Positions 36,010-45,504 of a stretch of 64,000 nt of DNA are shown here, in pieces. The translations under genes and the position numbers were made by a program. Under the pieces are notes generated by a model, which ran no database searches, was not told the DNA's origin, and saw only the letters and a list, made by a program, of their open reading frames with translations. The DNA lies in NCBI GenBank assembly GCA_016215605.1, contig JACRJB010000031.1, positions 1 through 64,000 of the forward strand, read 5' to 3'. Position 1 is the first letter of the stretch. Each line of letters opens with the position of its first letter. This stretch comes from Rhodopseudomonas palustris (GTDB lineage: Bacteria > Pseudomonadota > Alphaproteobacteria > Rhizobiales > Xanthobacteraceae).

Positions 36010-38130
36010 ATGCTGACCGCGCAACGCGATTCCCTTCGGCTGCTGCGTGCGATTCTGATCGCGTCCGTGATACTGCCGATCGCGCTGTTCAGCTACGCGG
36101 CCTGGCTCGCCTACCGTTCCAACGACGACAGTGCCGACCGGCAGATCGACAAGACCCGCGACATCGTCACCGAACACGCGCTGAAGATCTTCGAATCGGT
36201 CGAGCGCTCGATCGCCGAAACCGGCGAGATCATCCGCGGCATGACGGACGACCAGATCCGCGCCAGCGAAGGCGTGCTGCACGAGCGCCTGAAGCGGCTG
36301 GCCGACAGTTCCGAGCAGATCAAGTCGATGTGGATCTTCGACAAGAACGGGCGGACGCTGGTCAACTCCCTGCTCGACCCGTCGTCGCCGGCGGACTTCT
36401 CCGATCGCGACTACTTCAAAGCCCATGTCGGCAACGACATCGGACTGTTCGTCGGGCGCACGCTGAAACCCCGCGCGCCCTATGGCGGGGCGCCGTTCTT
36501 CGGCGTCAGCGTCCGCCGCACCGCCGCGGACGGCAGTTTCGCCGGCGTCATCCAGACCTCCGTGCTGCCCGACTACTTCGAAGGCTTTTATGCCAAGGTC
36601 GGCCGCGAGGCCGGGAGCTACGCCGCTCTCGTCCGCGAGGATGGCGCCATCCTGGCCCGCTTCCCGACCATCGCCGATGGCGATCTGACGGTGAAGACCG
36701 ACGGCCCGATCGGCCGCGCGATGCAGAACGGCAGCTCCGAAGGCACGCTGACCCAGGTCTCCGCGCTCGACGGCGTGGAGCGGCGCGTCGCCTATCGCAA
36801 GCTGCCGAAGCTTCCCGTCTACGTCTATGCCGGGCTGGAGACGCAGGCCATCCACAAGATGTGGCTGGCCCAGCTCGGCGCCTATCTGCTGGTCGGCCTG
36901 CCGGCGACCGCCGCGCTGATCGCGATCGTGATGCTCGCTTTGGCCCGGACCCGGCGGCTGTACGAGGAAGCCGGCCGCCGCACGGTCGCCGAAAATGCGC
37001 TGAAGCAGTCGCAGCGGCTGGAATCGCTCGGCCGCCTCACCGGCGGCGTGGCGCACGACTTCAACAATCTGCTGATGGTGGTCGGCGGTTCGGTGCAGAA
37101 GCTGCGGCGGCGGCACAACGACCTGCAGGACCGCAAGACCTTCGACATGATCGATTCCGCGGTGGCCAAGGGCGCCGGCCTGACCCGGCAATTGCTGTCG
37201 TTCTCCCGCCGCCACAACGTCGCGGCGAAGCTGGTCGACCTCGGCGACAGCGTCACAAAGTTCGCCGACGTGCTGCGCCAGTCCGTTCGCAGCGACATCG
37301 CCATCGCGATCGAGGCCCCGCGCGAGCCGATCATCGTCGAGATCGATCCCAACGAATTCGAGATCGCCCTGCTCAATCTCGCCTTGAATGCGCGCGATGC
37401 GATGCCCGACGGCGGCCGCATCACCATTTCGATCCGGACCGAGACGCTGAAGAATTTCGGCCCGCGCCGGCTGAGCGGCGACTACGCCATTCTCGGATTC
37501 GCCGACACCGGCACCGGCATTCCGGAAGACATCCGCGACCGGATCTTCGAGCCGTTCTTCACCACCAAGTCGGTCGATCGCGGGACCGGCTTGGGTCTCA
37601 GTCAGATCTACGGCTTCATTCAGCAGTCGAACGGCGCGATCACGGTGGACAGCGAACTCGGCCGCGGCACCCGCTTCGACCTGTTCCTGCCGCGCTCGTC
37701 CGAGCGTCCCACGCAGGACGCCGACGTGTCCGACACCACGCCGCAACGGGTCGGAAAAGCCTCGACGCTGCTGCTGGTCGAGGATCATCCCGACGTCGCC
37801 GCGGTCGCCACCGACTATGCCGAGCAATGCGGCTTCACCGTCGTCAGGGTCGGCTCCGCCGAAGACGCCATCGGCCTGCTCAACAAACGCCGGGATATCG
37901 ATCTGGTGTTCAGCGACATCGTGATGCCGGGGATGAGCGGTCTCGAACTCGGCCGGCTGATCCGCGAACATCATCCGGAAACGCCGGTGGTGCTGGCCTC
38001 GGGCTACAGCGACCGCAGCGCGTCGGCGATGAGCGAAGGCTTTCCGCTGCTGCAGAAGCCGTACACGCTGGACACGCTGCGCAAGACCTTGATCACCGCA
38101 CTGCGCCCCGCCGACGCCGAGCGCCGTTAA
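36010..38130 (+). CDS. Hybrid sensor histidine kinase with periplasmic sensor and C-terminal receiver
   Basis: The 706-residue protein has membrane helices at about 13-33 and 285-310, bracketing a large periplasmic Cache-like sensor ([24 protein letters not shown]). The transmitter follows: phospho-acceptor H349 in [12 protein letters not shown] box [15 protein letters not shown] boxes [12 protein letters not shown] and [11 protein letters not shown] receiver domain at about 585-700 contains the phospho-Asp D636 ([10 protein letters not shown]) and the conserved Lys in LLQKPYT. The HDFNN box marks the family of hybrid kinases common in Bradyrhizobiaceae. There is no separate response regulator beside it, so the output may pass by phosphotransfer elsewhere. 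The ligand is unknown. Confidence 0.9.
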   Translation: MLTAQRDSLRLLRAILIASVILPIALFSYAAWLAYRSNDDSADRQIDKTRDIVTEHALKIFESVERSIAETGEIIRGMTDDQIRASEGVLHERLKRLADSSEQIKSMWIFDKNGRTLVNSLLDPSSPADFSDRDYFKAHVGNDIGLFVGRTLKPRAPYGGAPFFGVSVRRTAADGSFAGVIQTSVLPDYFEGFYAKVGREAGSYAALVREDGAILARFPTIADGDLTVKTDGPIGRAMQNGSSEGTLTQVSALDGVERRVAYRKLPKLPVYVYAGLETQAIHKMWLAQLGAYLLVGLPATAALIAIVMLALARTRRLYEEAGRRTVAENALKQSQRLESLGRLTGGVAHDFNNLLMVVGGSVQKLRRRHNDLQDRKTFDMIDSAVAKGAGLTRQLLSFSRRHNVAAKLVDLGDSVTKFADVLRQSVRSDIAIAIEAPREPIIVEIDPNEFEIALLNLALNARDAMPDGGRITISIRTETLKNFGPRRLSGDYAILGFADTGTGIPEDIRDRIFEPFFTTKSVDRGTGLGLSQIYGFIQQSNGAITVDSELGRGTRFDLFLPRSSERPTQDADVSDTTPQRVGKASTLLLVEDHPDVAAVATDYAEQCGFTVVRVGSAEDAIGLLNKRRDIDLVFSDIVMPGMSGLELGRLIREHHPETPVVLASGYSDRSASAMSEGFPLLQKPYTLDTLRKTLITALRPADAERR

Positions 38131-38145
38131 CCGCGGACGAACGAA

Positions 38146-38171
38146 GGGCGGCAGCGTCGCCGCTGCCGCCC
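38146..38171 (+). terminator. Hairpin after the hybrid kinase gene
   Basis: A perfect 11-bp GC stem (38146-38156 with 38161-38171) with a 4-base loop lies 15 bases after the kinase stop, between convergent genes. No T-run follows, so it may stabilise the 3' end or work with Rho. Confidence 0.6.
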
Positions 38172-38222
38172 TCGATCCGTGGACGACCGACTGGTTCGAT
38201 TGCGCGACCGTCGCCGGTCGGC

Positions 38223-38681
38223 TTACCAGTGCCGATGGTGACGATAGCCGTAGCGCGGGCCACCGATGTAGCCGGCCCGAATGACCGGCGCGCGGTAGTA
38301 GCCATAGGACGACCGGTAGCCGCCATACGGCCGATAGTAGCCTCCGCCGCCGTAATACACCGCGCGCGGACGCGCGTAGTAGCGCGGACCGGCATAGCCC
38401 CAGCCGCCGCCATAATAGCCCGGACCGCCGTAGTAGCCGACATAGCGCGGGCCGTAGCCGCCGTAATACGGCCCGCCATAGCCATAATAGCCGGGGCCGT
38501 AGCCGTAACCGTACCCGCCGCTCGCAGCACCGGCGATCAGCGCGCCCGCCGCAAGGCCACCGATCAGGGCCGGGCCGAACCCACCATGATGATAGCCATA
38601 GCGCTGAGCCTGCGCAGGGGCCGATGCAGTGGCGACCGCAAGGGCCGCAGCCGCACCAAGAACCAGAGCCGTCTTCTTCAT
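38223..38681 (-). CDS. Secreted Gly/Tyr-rich repeat protein
   Basis: The 152-residue protein has a signal peptide (MKKTALVLGAAAALAVATAS, cleavage near AQA). A short hydrophobic glycine-zipper-like segment follows (GPALIGGLAAGALIAGAASGG), then a low-complexity region dominated by Gly, Tyr and Arg in motifs such as GYYGG and YGGP. It ends RYGYRHHRHW. Such proteins are frequent in Bradyrhizobiaceae and are presumed outer-membrane or extracellular; no function is established. The Tyr-rich part could be disordered or aggregate-forming, and the terminal His cluster might bind metal. Both are inference. It is convergent with the kinase gene. Confidence 0.8.
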   Translation of the reverse strand: MKKTALVLGAAAALAVATASAPAQAQRYGYHHGGFGPALIGGLAAGALIAGAASGGYGYGYGPGYYGYGGPYYGGYGPRYVGYYGGPGYYGGGWGYAGPRYYARPRAVYYGGGGYYRPYGGYRSSYGYYRAPVIRAGYIGGPRYGYRHHRHW

Positions 38682-38839
38682 CTCGCTATATCCTTCGCCA
38701 GCGTTTCACCTGACCCATAACCGCAACGAAATTCAAAAGTTGCCGGAACCCGATGTGGAACACCACGAAAAGTGTGATTTTATGGTGCGATAGCGCGCCG
38801 CGGCTGCGACACCTCGCCGCGACCGGGCGGAAGCACCAT

Positions 38840-39655
38840 TCAGAGCTTTGCCGCAGGCGCCGCCGCGGTCACGATGTTGAACTTGCTCAATTCCTCCGGC
38901 TTGAACACGAACAGCCGGTCCTTCGGCGTCTCCATCGCATGGATCCAGACCTGAAGGTCGATCACCATGTCGCCGAGATAGCGCTGGCAGCGCGCCGAGA
39001 TCCGTTGCGCGTCGCTCATGCCGTCGCGCGGCGAAGACGCAGCCGTCGCGGTCTTCGCCGCGAACACCTGATGCACGCCGATCGCCGCCCGGTCGCCGGC
39101 GCGGCGCTCGACGCCGCCGAAGAACACCAGCGGGCAGGATGACGCGCAGTATTTTCCGGCCTCGACCAGCGTGGCGAGCTTGCGGTCCCGGATCAGCCGC
39201 CCCATCGCCAGCGCATCGCCGACCGACCCGCCCGGCGAATTCAGCACCACGGTCTTGATGTACTCGCCGTGGCGCTCGATCTCCTTGGCGAAGGCATCGG
39301 CGGTGCCCGGCGTGATCGTGCCGGTGGCGGTGAGCCGGCCGCCGCTGACCAGTTCGAACGCCATCCCCTTGCCGAGAACACCGTCCGGCTGCGGCGCCGG
39401 CGTCAGTCGATCGCCGCCCGGCAGCCATGGCGTCAGGATCGCCGGCAGCGTCGGCAGTCCGCTCGGCACCGGCTCGCGCTGGTCGGCCGGCGTCGGCGCC
39501 ACGTCGCCGGGCGCCACCCAGCCGTTGGCGCTGGCGAGATCGGACGCCAGCGCGCCGATCGACACCGCGACCAGCGCGCGGAAGATCACGCGCAGCACCG
39601 CGTCGTCCGGGTTGCCGGCCATCCATTGCTGGAAGCGCTGCGTCAAACCGCCCAT
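38840..39655 (-). CDS. Membrane-anchored ClpP-like (COG3904-type) protein
   Basis: The 271-residue protein has one membrane helix at about 19-41 and a Pro-rich linker. A ClpP/crotonase-fold domain follows, with TVVLNSPGGSVGDALAMGRLIRD, the likely nucleophile region YCASSCPLVFFGG and a His in AIGVHQVF. The Ser in SSC, followed about 25 residues later by His, is the arrangement of ClpP-class serine proteases, but whether this protein is active is unknown. The topology suggests the domain faces the periplasm. It starts nine bases after the stop of the coiled-coil membrane gene on the same strand, so the two are almost certainly one operon and perhaps one complex. Confidence 0.8.
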   Translation of the reverse strand: MGGLTQRFQQWMAGNPDDAVLRVIFRALVAVSIGALASDLASANGWVAPGDVAPTPADQREPVPSGLPTLPAILTPWLPGGDRLTPAPQPDGVLGKGMAFELVSGGRLTATGTITPGTADAFAKEIERHGEYIKTVVLNSPGGSVGDALAMGRLIRDRKLATLVEAGKYCASSCPLVFFGGVERRAGDRAAIGVHQVFAAKTATAASSPRDGMSDAQRISARCQRYLGDMVIDLQVWIHAMETPKDRLFVFKPEELSKFNIVTAAAPAAKL

Positions 39656-39664
39656 CGGCCGCGC

Positions 39665-41044
39665 TTACTTGACGTGCCGCGCCGTGGACAGCGCGGTGAC
39701 GTTCTCGTCGGTCGCCGCCACTGCGGGCTCGCCCGGGGGCGCAGGCATCTCGGTCGGATCGCTCACCCTCGGTTCGCTCGGCGCGGGAACGGCGCGGCTG
39801 GCCTGCTCGACCTCGCGCGCCATCCGTAGCGCCGCCATCATCTCGGCCGCGGTCATCGCCGAGGCGCTCGCCACCGGCAGGCCCTCGCGCCGGATCGCGG
39901 CGTGCACCACGCACAGGATCAGCACCAGCACCGCCGGCATCAGGTCGATCGAGATCGCCCCGGCCCAGCTCGGGATGAAATCGCCGGCGTAGCGCAGCAC
40001 GGCTTCGGCCGGCGACATCGCCTGGAAGCGCGCCGGCTCGATCCGCGGCATGTCGAGGATCTTGTCGGCCGCACCGGCGAGCGAAGCCGCCTGCGCGGCG
40101 ATCGCGCCCTCGACCTTGCCGACCACCGCCGTCTGCCGCTCGGCGAGATCGGCACTGCGACCTCCCGCCGCGGGCGCGATGAACGTCGACGACAGCGACG
40201 CCGCGGCGCGCTTCACCGCGGGCGCGACTGACGTCTGTTGCAGATTGGCGATCACGCCCATCAGCGCCAGGGATTCGGTGGCGAAGCCGTCGCTACGCTC
40301 GGTGATCGGGCCGCGATCCGACACCATCTCGCGCATCTTGGCGAGATGCTTGCCGCCCTCCTCGAACAGCGCCGAGACGCGCTTGCCGGACGCCTCGACC
40401 TCCTTGCCGAGACTGTCGAGCTGCCCCGACATCTGCGTCAGCAGCTGCACCACCGTGCCGGAGCCCGACGTGCCGGTGAGCGAACCGGCGCGTTCGGCGT
40501 CGGCCAGTTTGGCGAAGCGCGACGACGCGATTTGGATATCGGGCAGCAATCCCTGCGCGGCGATGGCGTTGGTGTTGGCGGCGTCGAGATCGCGGGTGTA
40601 GTTCTGCACCGTGATCGCCAGATGCTGGCGGATCGCGGCGGCGCCGGCCAGCGCCGACGCGTTGAGCCAGGACGACATCGCCACGATCATCAGCGAGCCG
40701 AAGATCATGCAGCCGAACATCAGCGCGCGGCCGGTGCGGTCGACGACGTGCGGCATGAACTGCATCAGGAACACCCAGAAGGCGTAGATGCCGACCGACA
40801 CCGCGACCGAATAGATCAGCGCGGCGAAGAACACCGTGGTCGGGCTGCCGTTGAGCAGTTCGCGGACGCCGAGATAGGTGTAGACGCCGGCGGCCAGCGC
40901 CAGAATCGCGGTGGTCAGCTTGAGCATCACCTCGAGCCGGGCCACGCCGCGCGACAGCAGCAGCGACGCCGGAACCGGCGGGTTGACGGGATGCGAGTTG
41001 GACGAGGATGACGGGACGGCGGCCGGGTCGGCGGCAAGGGGCAT
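39665..41044 (-). CDS. Inner-membrane protein with long coiled-coil-like loop, function unknown
   Basis: The 459-residue protein has three hydrophobic helices near 42-62, 69-94 and 107-127. A region of about 240 residues rich in Ala, Gln and Glu with few helix breakers comes next (LTQMSGQLDSLGKEVEASGKR), then a fourth helix near 383-402 and a Pro-rich tail. I do not recognise a family; the helical loop recalls sensory or scaffolding proteins. ATG 41044 follows GGATATACCC; a longer frame to 41107 adds residues without features. It is directly upstream of the ClpP-like gene (9-base gap), suggesting a two-component membrane protease or scaffold unit. That pairing is inference. Confidence 0.7.
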   Translation of the reverse strand: MPLAADPAAVPSSSSNSHPVNPPVPASLLLSRGVARLEVMLKLTTAILALAAGVYTYLGVRELLNGSPTTVFFAALIYSVAVSVGIYAFWVFLMQFMPHVVDRTGRALMFGCMIFGSLMIVAMSSWLNASALAGAAAIRQHLAITVQNYTRDLDAANTNAIAAQGLLPDIQIASSRFAKLADAERAGSLTGTSGSGTVVQLLTQMSGQLDSLGKEVEASGKRVSALFEEGGKHLAKMREMVSDRGPITERSDGFATESLALMGVIANLQQTSVAPAVKRAAASLSSTFIAPAAGGRSADLAERQTAVVGKVEGAIAAQAASLAGAADKILDMPRIEPARFQAMSPAEAVLRYAGDFIPSWAGAISIDLMPAVLVLILCVVHAAIRREGLPVASASAMTAAEMMAALRMAREVEQASRAVPAPSEPRVSDPTEMPAPPGEPAVAATDENVTALSTARHVK

Positions 41045-41187
41045 GGGTATATCCGGCTGGTGCGACACTGCGCACGACCAACGCCCCCGCGGGTTCGTAC
41101 TTCGCAACGCTTAGTTGCGGAATCGGACCAGATTATGGTGACGCCCACGCGGCGCTCGCGTGCCCGTCCGTTCCGGCTACGCGTGGC

Positions 41188-42264
41188 TCAGAAGTGCGCG
41201 TTGATCCGCAGCATCGCCTGATGCCGCTCGAAATTCTCCAGGTCGAGCCGCCGGCCGTCGCCACTCGCACGGCCGGCGACCTGGATCTGCCAGGTGCCGG
41301 ACAGCCCGAGCGAACTGGTGAGATTGTAGGAGAAGGTCGGGCCGACGAACACCGCCTCGCCGGCGAGGCGGTCGAGCCCGCCGCCGTCATAGCTGCGCAG
41401 ATAGCGGGTCCCGACGCCGACCACCAGTCCGGGCTGCAGCTGATAGGACAGCGCGCCGTGCAGCGCGAATTCGGAATCGTGGCCGCTGCGGCCGGTGGCG
41501 TGCTCGCGGGTGACGCCGGTCCCGTACCAGACGTTGAACGCAGCGAACCAGCGATCCTTGACGAGTTCCCGGTCGAACAGCGCGGCGAATTCGGCGCCGT
41601 ACTGCTCGACGCGCAGCCCACTGCCCTCGTCGACCCGATTCCACCCCGGCTGCGCGTGCAGCGTCAGGCCGAACGGCGCCACCGCGCGATCGACCAGCTT
41701 GTAGCGGAACTCCATCGTCGCGCCGTTGAAGCTCATATGATGCCGATCATCGAAGCCGGCAACGCCGTCGATCCGCTGCGCGCCGAGCGCGAACCCCGGC
41801 GCGATCCGGAAGCGATCGGTCAGCGTGTATTTGACCTGGTTCAGTGTCGCGAGCGTGGCGTAGCTGCCGTCGCGTTTGCCGAACGCGCCGACATTCTCCA
41901 TCTCGAGTTCGATCTCGCCCGGCTTGCCGATGTCGGACCCCATGCTGAAGCCGAAAATATGCTCGGTGTCCGCGCCCTCGTCATGCGTCGCCGCGCTGTG
42001 GGCCGACGGACCGTCGCCGGGTGGCGAAGCCGGAACGGACCGGCCACCGGAGCGCCGGAAGGCTTCGCCCTCCGCCAACGCCGGCGAGGTGTCCAATGCG
42101 CCCCCCAGCGCCATCAGAACCGAGGCGGAGGTCATCGACACAAGCGGCCATCGCCGGGCGTGCCGACCGCGCGCGGCGACCGTCGGTGCAACGGAGGAGC
42201 GCGCCTGCCGCGGCTCCTGGCGCTTCCTTCCAGCTTTCCCAAGCGTTTTCAGGGCCATAACCAT
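41188..42264 (-). CDS. Outer-membrane beta-barrel protein candidate
   Basis: The product is 358 residues from the ATG at 42264, which has GGGAGG nine bases upstream. The N-terminal 45 residues are very Arg-rich and precede a hydrophobic stretch (TSASVLMALGGALDTSPALA), as in an unusually long signal peptide; translation from an internal ATG at 42135 is an alternative. The mature part alternates polar and aromatic residues in strand-like blocks (MEFRYKLVDRAVAPFGLTLHA, GTRYLRSYDGGG, GPTFSYNLTSSLGL). It ends in Phe, the usual outer-membrane barrel signature. No specific porin or receptor family was recognised. An iron-box-like palindrome lies 32 bases upstream of 42264. Confidence 0.7.
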   Translation of the reverse strand: MVMALKTLGKAGRKRQEPRQARSSVAPTVAARGRHARRWPLVSMTSASVLMALGGALDTSPALAEGEAFRRSGGRSVPASPPGDGPSAHSAATHDEGADTEHIFGFSMGSDIGKPGEIELEMENVGAFGKRDGSYATLATLNQVKYTLTDRFRIAPGFALGAQRIDGVAGFDDRHHMSFNGATMEFRYKLVDRAVAPFGLTLHAQPGWNRVDEGSGLRVEQYGAEFAALFDRELVKDRWFAAFNVWYGTGVTREHATGRSGHDSEFALHGALSYQLQPGLVVGVGTRYLRSYDGGGLDRLAGEAVFVGPTFSYNLTSSLGLSGTWQIQVAGRASGDGRRLDLENFERHQAMLRINAHF

Positions 42265-42295
42265 CCAACCGCCTCCCGCACCAGACACGCCTTAC

Positions 42296-42324
42296 TTGCA
42301 TATGCGACTTATTAGCATTTGCAA
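42296..42324 (-). promoter_or_regulatory. Iron-regulator (Fur-like) box candidate upstream of the barrel gene
   Basis: The 29-base element has arms TTGCAAATGC and GCATATGCAA around an AT-rich centre (TAATAAGTC), read on the minus strand. It resembles the long TTGCAAATGCTAATNATTTGCA-type palindromes found before iron-uptake outer-membrane genes in alphaproteobacteria. The match was made by eye. Its position, 32 bases before the preferred start, fits an operator over the promoter or leader. Confidence 0.5.
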
Positions 42325-43085
42325 CTGGAACTGAACAGCCCTTGGTGATACCGATCTCGGTCACGGCCAGGCGGCGGCAGCCGTCACCACATCGGACCAG
42401 CAGTTTTGGGACAGGGGGAAGAGAGAGCCCCGGGGCTGGGCGGGAAGCCCCGGGGCCGGTCACCGCCGACCGGGGGAGGTTTCGGCGTTGACGAGTGGGC
42501 TCGCTGCAAGACCGCTTCAGAGCGGATGGGGGCGCGATCTGTCCGAAGGCAGCCCTGCAGCAAGTTGGCGACATTCGCGGATGCTGCCGGCATTGGTCCG
42601 GGCAGCTGGCGAGCGGATTGAGCAAGCAGGCTGCAACGCGCACGCGTCATACGCAGCGATGTGATGCACCCTCGCCGCGCGGAGGGAAAGCGAGAGTTCC
42701 CAGGGTGGTTGGCCGGCCGCTAACCGAAGCCGAACAATCGGCGGCAGCGAATTAGTTCGAAATCAATCCGCGCGAAGCCGTCCCGGTTCGAGACATCGGA
42801 CCGACGTAAGGTCCCCCGCCCGACCTCGTGGGACTACCTGACGCGCACGCCGCTCGGGCGTTGCGGTGACGAACGTCGTTGGGCCGTAGCGGCGCCCGGC
42901 TGCGACGCCCGACGCCGACAAGCGTCGCCACGACTCGCGGCTTGCGATTGCAGGACGGATTCGCAAGCAACCGCGCACCTCCCGCAAACGGCTGTGGGCC
43001 ATCGCAGCCGGGTCGTCCCGCTCGCTCCCGAGATGTCGTACGGTGCCTTCGATTCGCCGCGCAGCCGGCGCTCAACTCCACTTCC
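42325..43085. other. Long intergenic region upstream of tex; GC-rich hairpin, no gene seen
   Basis: About 760 bases separate the barrel gene's control region from tex. Frames on both strands lack motifs or ribosome-binding sites. A notable feature is a stem of two GCCCCGGGGC copies (about 42428-42437 and 42448-42457) with a 10-base loop. The middle of the region is purine-rich on the plus strand, unlike the flanking genes. It could hold an unrecognised small RNA and the tex promoter. I did not find a match to SRP, 6S, RNase P or tmRNA. Confidence 0.35.
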
Positions 43086-45449
43086 ATGCCATCTTTCGAG
43101 AGACCTTCAGTGCCGAAAATCGCGTCCGTCATCGCCACCGAACTCGCCGTCCGTGAAGAGCAGGTCCAGGCCGCCATCGACCTTCTCGACGGCGGGTCGA
43201 CCGTCCCGTTCATCGCGCGCTACCGCAAGGAAGCGACAGGGATGCTCGACGACACGCAGTTGCGGACGCTGGAGGAACGCCTGACCTATCTGCGCGAAAT
43301 GGACGCGCGCCGCCTCGCGATCATCGACAGCATCAAGGAACAGGGCAAGCTGACGCCCGAGATCGAGAAGGCCCTGTTCGCGGCCGACACCAAGGCGCGG
43401 CTCGAGGACATCTATCTGCCGTTCAAGGAGAAGCGACGGACCAAGGCGCAGATCGCCCGCGAGTCGGGACTGGAGCCCCTCGCCGATCTGTTGTTGCAGA
43501 ACCCCGACAAGGACCCGCAGGCAGAGGCCGCGGCCTATGTGAAGACGGACGGCGAGCATCCGGTCGCCGACGTCAAGGCGGCGCTCGAGGGCGCACGCGC
43601 CATTCTGGTCGAGCGCTTCTCGGAGCACGCCGACCTCACCGGCAGCCTGCGCGAGCAGATGTGGAGCCGCGGCCAGATCAAGGCCAGCGTGCGCGACGGC
43701 AAGAAGACCGCCGGGGCGAAATTCTCCGACTATTTCGACTTCTCCGAACCGTACGAAAAGCTGCCGTCGCACCGCATCCTGGCGCTGCTGCGCGGCGAGA
43801 AGGAAGAGATCCTGTCGCTCGATTTCGGCGACGGCGAGGATCCCGACTCCAAGGAGCCGACCCAATACGAGAACCGCATCGCGGCGACCTTCGGCATTTC
43901 CCGCAAGGGACGGCCGGGCGACGCGTTCCTGTCGGACTGCGTCCGCTGGGCGTGGCGGACACGGATCAAGACCGGGCTCGCGCTCGACACCCGGATGCGG
44001 CTGTGGCAGCAGGCCGAGAAGGAAGCGGTGCGCGTGTTCGCCGCCAATCTGCGCGACCTGCTGCTCGCCGCGCCCGCCGGCGGCCGCGCCACGCTCGGCC
44101 TCGATCCCGGCTTCCGCACCGGCGTCAAGGTCGCGGTGATCGACCAGACCGGCAAGTTCGTCGACCACACCACGATCTATCCGCACGAGCCGGCGCGGAA
44201 ATGGAACGAGAGCATGCTCGAACTGGCGCAACTCTGCGTCAAGCATCGCATCGAACTGGTGGCGATCGGCAACGGCACCGCGTCGCGCGAAACCGAGAAG
44301 CTGGTCGCCGATCTGATGAAAGCCAAGCCGGATCTGAAACTCACCAAGGCGATCGTCTCCGAAGCCGGCGCGTCGGTGTACTCCGCCTCCGAATTCGCCT
44401 CGAAGGAGTTCCCCGATCTCGACGTCTCGATCCGCGGCGCGGTGTCGATCGCACGGCGGCTGCAGGACCCGCTCGGCGAGCTGGTGAAGGTGCCGCCGCA
44501 ATCGATCGGCGTCGGCCAGTATCAGCACGACCTCAACCAGTTCGTACTGTCGCGCGCGCTCGACGCCACCGTCGAGGACTGCGTCAACGCGGTCGGCGTC
44601 GATCTCAACACCGCGTCGGCGCCGCTGCTCGCGCGCGTCTCCGGCATCGGCGAAACGCTGGCGGCGAACATCGTCGCGCATCGCGACGCCAACGGTCCCT
44701 TCCCCAGCCGCGCCAAGCTCAAGGAAGTGCCGCGGCTCGGACCGAAAGCGTTCGAGCAATGCGCCGGCTTCCTGCGGATCCGCGACGGCGAGAATCCGCT
44801 CGACGCCTCCGGCGTGCATCCCGAAGCCTATCCGATCGTGAAGAAGATTCTGGCGGCGACCAAGAGCGACATCAAGGCGCTGATCGGCCAGACCAAGACG
44901 CTGCAAACGCTGCAGCCGGCGGCGTTCGCCGACGACAAATTCGGCGTCCCGACCGTCACCGACATCATCAAGGAGCTCGACAAGCCCGGCCGCGATCCGC
45001 GTCCTGAGTTCAAGACCGCCACCTTCCAGGAAGGCGTCGAGAAGATCACCGATCTCAAGCCGGGCATGATCCTCGAAGCGACCGTGACCAACGTCGCCGC
45101 GTTCGGCGCCTTCGCCGACATCGGCGTGCATCAGGACGGTCTGATCCACATCTCGGCGATGTCGGAACGGCGCATCAACGATCCGCGCGAAGTGGTGAAG
45201 CCCGGCCAGGTGGTCAAGGTGAAGGTGCTCGAGGTCGACGTGCCGCGCAACCGGATCGGGCTGACGCTGCGGCTGTCGGATCCGATCCCCGCGGTCGGCG
45301 AACGCCGCAAGGACGGCGGCAGCGGCAGCGCCAAGCTGGTCGATCGCTATCGGCCGAAGCCGGAGCCGAAGAACGCCGGCGGCGGCGCCTTTGCGGCCGC
45401 GCTGGCGAAGGCGGCCGAAAGCAGCAAAAACCGCTCGAAGTCCAAGTAA
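43086..45449 (+). CDS. tex: Tex family RNA-binding protein (S1 domain)
   Basis: The 787-residue protein has the full Tex layout. The N-terminal helical domain has STVPFIARYRKEATGMLDD, and the YqgF/RNase H-like domain starts GGRATLGLDPGFRTGVKVAV. A helix-hairpin-helix region follows (VDLNTASAPLLARVSGIGETLA), then a C-terminal S1 domain (PGMILEATVTNVAAFGAFADIGVHQDGLIHIS) and a basic tail. Tex is a conserved cytoplasmic nucleic-acid-binding factor linked to transcription, stress tolerance and virulence. The start is uncertain. ATG 43086 has no ribosome-binding site, whereas the in-frame GTG at 43110 has GAGAGA upstream and begins at the conserved region. The gene stands alone. Confidence 0.93.
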   Translation: MPSFERPSVPKIASVIATELAVREEQVQAAIDLLDGGSTVPFIARYRKEATGMLDDTQLRTLEERLTYLREMDARRLAIIDSIKEQGKLTPEIEKALFAADTKARLEDIYLPFKEKRRTKAQIARESGLEPLADLLLQNPDKDPQAEAAAYVKTDGEHPVADVKAALEGARAILVERFSEHADLTGSLREQMWSRGQIKASVRDGKKTAGAKFSDYFDFSEPYEKLPSHRILALLRGEKEEILSLDFGDGEDPDSKEPTQYENRIAATFGISRKGRPGDAFLSDCVRWAWRTRIKTGLALDTRMRLWQQAEKEAVRVFAANLRDLLLAAPAGGRATLGLDPGFRTGVKVAVIDQTGKFVDHTTIYPHEPARKWNESMLELAQLCVKHRIELVAIGNGTASRETEKLVADLMKAKPDLKLTKAIVSEAGASVYSASEFASKEFPDLDVSIRGAVSIARRLQDPLGELVKVPPQSIGVGQYQHDLNQFVLSRALDATVEDCVNAVGVDLNTASAPLLARVSGIGETLAANIVAHRDANGPFPSRAKLKEVPRLGPKAFEQCAGFLRIRDGENPLDASGVHPEAYPIVKKILAATKSDIKALIGQTKTLQTLQPAAFADDKFGVPTVTDIIKELDKPGRDPRPEFKTATFQEGVEKITDLKPGMILEATVTNVAAFGAFADIGVHQDGLIHISAMSERRINDPREVVKPGQVVKVKVLEVDVPRNRIGLTLRLSDPIPAVGERRKDGGSGSAKLVDRYRPKPEPKNAGGGAFAAALAKAAESSKNRSKSK

Positions 45450-45468
45450 GCAGTGGCGAAGCGACGCC

Positions 45469-45490
45469 TCTCCGGCCAATCGCCGGAGAC
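45469..45490. terminator. Hairpin between convergent tex and hydrolase genes
   Basis: TCTCCGGC and GCCGGAGA pair around a short CAAT loop, about 20 bases after the tex stop and just past the stop of the convergent hydrolase gene. It lacks a T-run but is well placed as a bidirectional 3' end. Confidence 0.5.
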
Positions 45491-45504
45491 GCGGCGCCGC
45501 GTGC

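Noticed and set aside
35482-37974. 830-codon minus-strand open frame across the hybrid kinase gene
   Set aside because: It is antisense to a clearly conserved kinase with intact H, N, G and receiver motifs. Only its last 105 codons (the cytochrome c) show real motifs; the rest is high-GC chance openness.
43107-45479. 790-codon minus-strand open frame antisense to tex
   Set aside because: Composition is the Arg/Asp/His-rich pattern of a reverse-frame shadow, with no motif and no ribosome-binding site; Tex on the plus strand is unmistakable.
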